Positions 58,664 to 64,000 of a DNA stretch of 64,000 nucleotides are shown here, piece after piece. The stretch covers positions 13,979,076 to 14,043,075 of the forward strand of contig OX387604.1 of NCBI GenBank assembly GCA_947568835.1, given 5' to 3'. This DNA comes from Protonemura montana. Lineage: Eukaryota; Arthropoda; Insecta; Plecoptera; Nemouridae. Under the pieces are notes generated by a model. It did no database searches. It saw only the letters and a list, made by a program, of their open reading frames with translations, and was not told the origin of the DNA. Position numbers and translations under genes: made by a program. The first letter of the stretch is position 1, and each line of letters starts with the position of its first letter.

Positions 58664-60520
58664 CGTCGCCTTGCATCGACAACATCTGATTGGTCACGTG
58701 ATTTTCTCAATCCAGCGGTCGTAAAGAATATAGATTGATGATTATAGAGATGAAAAAATAGACGAGAGTAAAGGTGCATCGGATTCTTTTTTTCATTAGT
58801 ATCCTGCGAAATGATACTGATTCTCAAAAACGTGAGGTGTGCCAATTTTGCCATTTTGAGCCATTTTGCACCAGCCAAAATACAAAGAAGAACAATTATG
58901 AAAGTTTCAGCTTATCATATGAATATATACCATGGTTATGCGCATTGAAATTGTCAATCCTACTCAAAAACCGTGGGCTGAACTAAAATTTCACGCGAGC
59001 CTCTAAAATGCCAACGATCAAATTTTGCAGCGGTTAGATTAGAGGTAGATTTGACGTGGATAACCCATTTCGAGAATCGAACGCAAGTGAATTAGCACCT
59101 CGCCCCTAGCGATTTGCCATGGTACAGGTGTAGCTTCACGCTGGATGTATAGCTTGCGGATCAAGATCCGAATTTACCGTGGTAGTCCAAGGGGTGGAGC
59201 CCGAATGCCCCACTGTGATCAAAATTATCGGGTGAACCGTGGCCTCTAGTGCTCGGGAAGTGACAATATGCCTCGACAATTGCCGGATCGATTGACTACG
59301 GACGTACATCCAATCATCGTATAAAGGATGTCTTTCATATGACTGATTTTGACCGACCGCAGGCGGCGCAAAAATTTCCGGCCACTTTGTTAGAGAGGTT
59401 TTAAAGTACGTGCGGCAGTGTTACAGGCAAAAATTGGCAAATATTCCTATTTTTACTTACCTCTAATAAAAATTGATACAATGAGTTGATGGAATACATT
59501 TTTATCGTTATAAATAGGTATACATCTTTTCTCATCTCTTCTCATTTCACTGGTAAGAGCGCAAAATAGCACCCTCGACTGTGATTCCGAATGTAGAGCG
59601 CTCAAACGCACTCTGTTGATGTAACATACAACTAGAGGGGCAGATATTTGAATTTTTGCTTTGTAACCCAACTAGTTAGAAGCAGCCAACATAGTGATTC
59701 CTATAAAGTTTTTCGTGCTGAATCCGAAACATATCGTTGATACTCTCCATTTTTGCTCTTAGTACCCCTGCACTTAATTAAGGGTTGGAAATGAGTCAGC
59801 CATAGAAAATTGATCATGGATACCGTAATTTAAATAGCAAAAAAAAAAAAGCAAAAAACACATAACTGTTCAGAATAAAGTGACGTCGTAGAAGTCACGT
59901 TCAAAATTAAATTGTATGTGTTTTGGGGGGTGTAAGTATTGATTAAGTGAAAAAATGTCGGGATATTAGGTACGTGCGCCGGCAAATAATACAAAGTGAT
60001 AATCGCTTCTCAACTCATCTTATTTTAATTGTAAAGGTTGAAATTATCACCACAAATCGCGGTGATGACTGTAAAACGCTCTGTTGGTGAAAAATATAAG
60101 CGATGTCCAGCAATGGAAGTTACCGTTGAAGTCAACAGAGTGCGCGCCGGGGCCCGCAGTGGCCCGCAGGGAATTAAAATAATGCTGACAATCGTACATA
60201 TCTGAGCTAAATTGATTAAATAATTCTTTAGAGTCAGATTTAAGGGGAAAATTTTTTTTATCCATGACTATAGCCATGAATATAATAAACAGCAATTTTG
60301 CTACTTTTTAACGACAAATGCAGAAATTACATTGGAGATTCTCGAAGCCCAGCAGTTATCTTGCGAACTGGCCGCAGATGTTCACTCATGCATTCATGCA
60401 GTTATTGGCGAATTACAAGCATAGATAAATAAGATATACAAATAAAATTGTGGCCAAATAACAGGCCAAATAAACATGGCGGAGAAAATTTCATTTACGC
60501 TCAGTATTATATTAAGAATG

Positions 60521-60523
<3 letters not shown>
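58664..60523. other. No gene recognised
   Basis: Noncoding by eye. The open frames at 58621-58878, 59453-59671 and 60047-60295 have no recognisable motif. A 13-bp inverted pair, CGCACTCTGTTGA (59607-59619) and TCAACAGAGTGCG (60132-60144), hints at a decayed element of about 540 bp. Confidence 0.4.
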
Positions 60524-60558
<35 letters not shown>

Positions 60559-60670
60559 ACCACCACCACCACCACCACCACCACCACCACCACCACCACC
60601 ACCACCACCACCACCACCACCACCACCACCACCACCACCACCACCACCACCACCACCACCACCACCACCA
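60524..60670. repeat. Poly-C run joined to an (ACC)n microsatellite
   Basis: 35 consecutive C (60524-60558) run directly into about 37 ACC units (60559-60670). Open frames across it (poly-Pro, poly-Thr, poly-Gly) are artefacts of the repeat. Length is likely to be polymorphic and hard to assemble. Confidence 0.95.
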
Positions 60671-63600
60671 CATATGTGAGCTGAGGTCAATGAGCTAAGA
60701 TGCACATATTTAAAGGCTTCATATGACGACACCGTAGGTGCAATTAAAAATAAAATATTAGCAACCATGACCACAGTCTTTCCCTATGCACGGTTTTTTT
60801 TTCGACTTTTTTTAATCAAGTTTATACCCCTAAAAGTCTGATCGCGTAAGGGTGTGCAAGCTCAGTTTTTGTTAGAACTCGAGATGCTAAGTCTCAACAA
60901 GAACGTTATCTCTTACCTCGAGTTGACGCCAAGTAACTTTGATTTGACATCGGCCACTATCTGCTTTCAGAATAGAATCCAATTATGTAATTTAATTTAT
61001 AAACATCGTAAAATCACGAGTTTGATCAAAGTAATAGGTGACTCAGCGTTTGCGAGCTCAGATTAGATGGCAGGAAATATAATTAAAATCATGCACTGCT
61101 GATAAGCTTATCAACATTTAGATAGCAAAAGGCGGTAGAGTATTATTGGAATTGAGAAATTTTGTAATTCTGTCTTCATAATTTGGAATTTTTAAACACA
61201 TTGAAGAGCATAAAAGTAACATTCAACCTATGCTATGAACTATCTTCTTACCCTCTGTTCTTATACTTCTTACCCTTCTCTTTCAGAAGTGCGTTGCTGA
61301 ATGTGCTGAGCTACGGACGTTTATTTGTAGAGATCGCAGAGCAAATAGACACCCGACAACCCTGGCTTTTTAAGCCGTGATCGGCACGTACATGGGCCTT
61401 TTCGTTATTTTGAGTATACAGGCGTGTGTAAAGTTTTGTCAGCCAGTGACAAGCCAGAGCCAAGAGTCAGTCAAATCCATTCTTTCGGACACTACGCCAG
61501 ATTCCAGCACATAATTCCCAAAAATATTTCAAATAATGCACCATCCATAATTTATTTCTTGCAAAATGTAATTTCTACAATGTGAAGCTGAGATAAACTA
61601 ACCTTCATTAACCCCCTCCACCTGTTGTGAATCCTTTGTTTTGCTTCAATATTTTGCACTAAATATTTACCATTTATTGTTAGTGGCCACTTCATTGACA
61701 TGAGTGGACATGAGTGGACATGAGTGCCACATACATAGAGTGGCAGGCCTGCATATGCTAATCATCTGCTATTATTTAGCCTATTAAAGGTAAATGTAAC
61801 ATACAATGGTCACCGCAAAGCATGTTACTGCAATGTGTATGTGATTATTACTCGAGCGATTTCCCCTACTGAAGTAATTGCAGTGTCTTTTCAACGAGGG
61901 CTCAACATTGACAGAGGTGGTTCCCCTGCTACCCTGGATGTAAAGCATTTGCTACAACATTTATTGCGTCCATTAAGTCGAAAAGCAGCTAGCTATCTCC
62001 AATATCGTCCACTAAGCTTGTATGGCTGAAGCTTGCAGCTTGAAGCATGAAGCTTGAAGCTTGTTATCCAGGCACAGGAATTTTCGTTCGTCCCGTCCAT
62101 CACAAGGCGCCATGCCACGCAAATTGCGTGCTGTTCTCGCTGTTTTATTAGCTCGAGCGATTTCATTAAAGGGCGGCGAGTGCATCACCTTCTATCCACG
62201 GCTTGTATGGCAAACAGGGGCTGCAACCCGGGAACTGCAGATAAATGGAGCAATTTCACAAGACATCCATTCTGACCAATTCCAAGATCTAAAAGTGTAA
62301 GATGAAAACAAAGCAGACGTATGTGTCAAATGATTCGAAACGTAGATTGTTATACAGCCTGTATTACAATTTTAAGATATTTTTCACATTTATGTTTTAT
62401 GTTAAATAGACTGCTTATCATAAGGAACCATGGCAATCATAAGTCCAGTTCTTGAAACACTTTTAAGTTTCTAACCACGATTTATAATAATAATAAAATA
62501 GCAAAAAAAAAACGGAAATAAATTAGTAACATGTGTCTACAACGTTTCTGACATTTGGTATTACAATGGTTGTACTTATTTAAATATCAGGGATCTGTAG
62601 TCTCGACTCCCCTATCAGACGGAGATTGCCTATCTTGATTGATGAAATGGGGAAAGAAAATGTTCCTACACTTTATGTCCCTCTATCCGTCGCGACCATT
62701 AGCACCCATGAATAGAAAAATTGTCTGGATAGGTATAAACTTGCTGCACATTTCAAATGCAACTTGCCTTTCCTGACATGTTATACAAAAACCATATGGG
62801 GCTTAGGGATGTTGAGCTTAGGGAATGTCCCCCGCTAAATCAGCTTGGAAGCCTGTGGTGAGATCCCCACAGCAAAATGGAAACACGGAAAATGCATTGC
62901 CCGAGTTAATGAGTTGAGTTCCAAAGAACCTGAGAGATTGACGCTAACAAGCAGATATTGGTAACTGTTTTGGAAGTTACATGACATTCTATTATTGCTG
63001 GACCTTGATTGGAAGCACGGGAAATCATAAATCGATAAATCTACACATTCAGTAAAGTGTCTTCATTTTGAAAGATAGTGAACGCACAGGTTGTGCTTGT
63101 GCTCGTGCTCAATATTTTATCAGAGATTCGTTTAAATGTAAAACATAGGACGGTACTTTCAAGTAAAATCAAATCCAGCTGTGTCGCGTTTGTGGCATAA
63201 GCCAGGGAGAACGGAAGTATTGAATAAATCTGGCTAACACGAGCTGGGAGATATTCAGTCCTCTATAAAGAACTCAGAGAGAAAAAATTGAGGACACTAA
63301 ACTGACATGATTTTCGCGCTACCGCGTAATACGTAATACTAACAGAGGTGCATTGTGTGCTATATCGATCATTTTTCAGAAACTATTAAAAAAATAAAAG
63401 TAACTTCGACGATTACATATCTGATTCCACAATTTCAGCTTTGAACTATTGATGGACATGAATCGTTTTCTTACAAATGTACATTTGAATAGAATAATTG
63501 ATTGTAATATGGCATCGTGTTTTTTTTTTTTAATGGTCAGTTTATTAATTTGTAAAAGAGACTTAGTTGCATGTTAGTGTTCCTACTTAGGTATTCCAAC

Positions 63601-64000
63601 ATTCCTAATCGTATCCCGCTGGTTTAATAAACCAATTACTCTTATAGTTATCATGTGGCAACAATTCCTAGTTTCCCTTAGATATTATTCGTAAGTAGGT
63701 ACTGTAGTATTTTTAGGGTTAGATTTACCAGTAAATATGGTCGACCTCCCAGCCGCAGGTTGGAACCTAAGCAAAGGTTATATACTAGTATCTTTGTCCC
63801 AGCCTCCTGACGACAATAACATAATGAAGGTCCTAATAGGTTGATCGTTATCATACAGTACCAGACCATACCTATAACTTGATTTGTAAACTTGAAGTCT
63901 ATTTCTACATCTCTTTCCAATGGATTCCAATGATTGTACCCTAGAAATTGAAATCACAATAAACAGAATGATCTTTAGCAACCGACCGACTTACGAATGC
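60671..64000. other. No gene recognised; probably far upstream intron or intergenic DNA
   Basis: AT-rich, with small repeats only. These are three tandem GACATGAGTG units near 61697-61730, GAAGCTT-type repeats at about 62028-62065, and a 13-bp direct repeat CTCGAGCGATTTC at 61851-61863 and 62152-62164. The open frame at 63778-63981 on the minus strand begins with a hydrophobic MLKIILFIVISISRV stretch but has no other support. Confidence 0.4.

Noticed and set aside
60394-60774. Open frames encoding poly-Gly, poly-Pro and poly-Thr
   Set aside because: They are translations of the poly-C/(ACC)n microsatellite on both strands, with no flanking domain.
63778-63981. 67-codon minus-strand frame with a hydrophobic N-terminus
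   Set aside because: It is short, has no homologous motif, and its composition matches the surrounding AT-rich DNA.
1-64000. tRNA genes and CRISPR arrays
   Set aside because: No tRNA-like box A/box B cloverleaf or regularly spaced repeat with unique spacers was seen; the regular repeats are satellite.

Overview
The window looks like the left end of an arthropod chromosome. Bases 1-33536 are one continuous array of degenerate pentamers: CCTAA, CCGAA, CCTCA and CCTTA on the + strand, that is TTAGG, TTCGG, TGAGG and TAAGG on the - strand. TTAGG is the canonical arthropod telomere repeat, and the C-rich strand running 5'->3' from the left is the polarity of a left chromosome end. The species cannot be named from the sequence. 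A KCNQ channel with an arthropod-like filter region (TLCTVGYGD), long introns rich in non-LTR elements, and a 5S rRNA-derived SINE family fit an arthropod.

Layout. (1) 1-33536: telomere-type array with higher-order structure. Long CCTAACCGAA decamer blocks pass into CCTCA blocks, then a C-rich linker seen about 20 times, then CCTAA and CCTTA blocks, and back to the decamer. Longer modules (about 0.94, 1.6, 2.0-2.1 and 4.2 kb) are duplicated inside it. (2) 33537-35431: unique sequence with a promoter-like patch next to the array, a perfect 30-bp palindrome, and the 3' flank of the gene. (3) 35432-53291, minus strand: a KCNQ (Kv7-type) voltage-gated potassium channel gene. I reconstructed twelve exons in the reading path plus one alternative exon, all with GT/AG borders and matching phases, from S1 to an acidic C-terminus. 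Several are too short to stand out as open frames, including the selectivity-filter exon at 50164-50274. The exon(s) upstream of S1 were not found and probably lie beyond the right edge. (4) 53292-64000: upstream intron or flank filled with mobile elements. A LINE is nested in a 5S-SINE, and a 397-bp terminal-inverted-repeat element is nested in another 5S-SINE. No convincing gene was seen from 57.5 kb to the end.

The main biological point is a pair of tandem 128-nt exons (42852-42979 and 41467-41594). Both encode the calmodulin-binding helix B region of KCNQ, with identical phase. Including both or skipping both creates an early stop, the expected signature of mutually exclusive splicing. 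A polyglutamine-rich candidate alternative exon lies just upstream in the transcript. Three antisense 5S-SINEs begin 59-85 nt upstream of KCNQ 3' splice sites, and a LINE tail reaches to within about 15 nt of another. The gene is transcribed towards the telomere-type array, so read-through RNA would carry UUAGG/UUCGG repeats.
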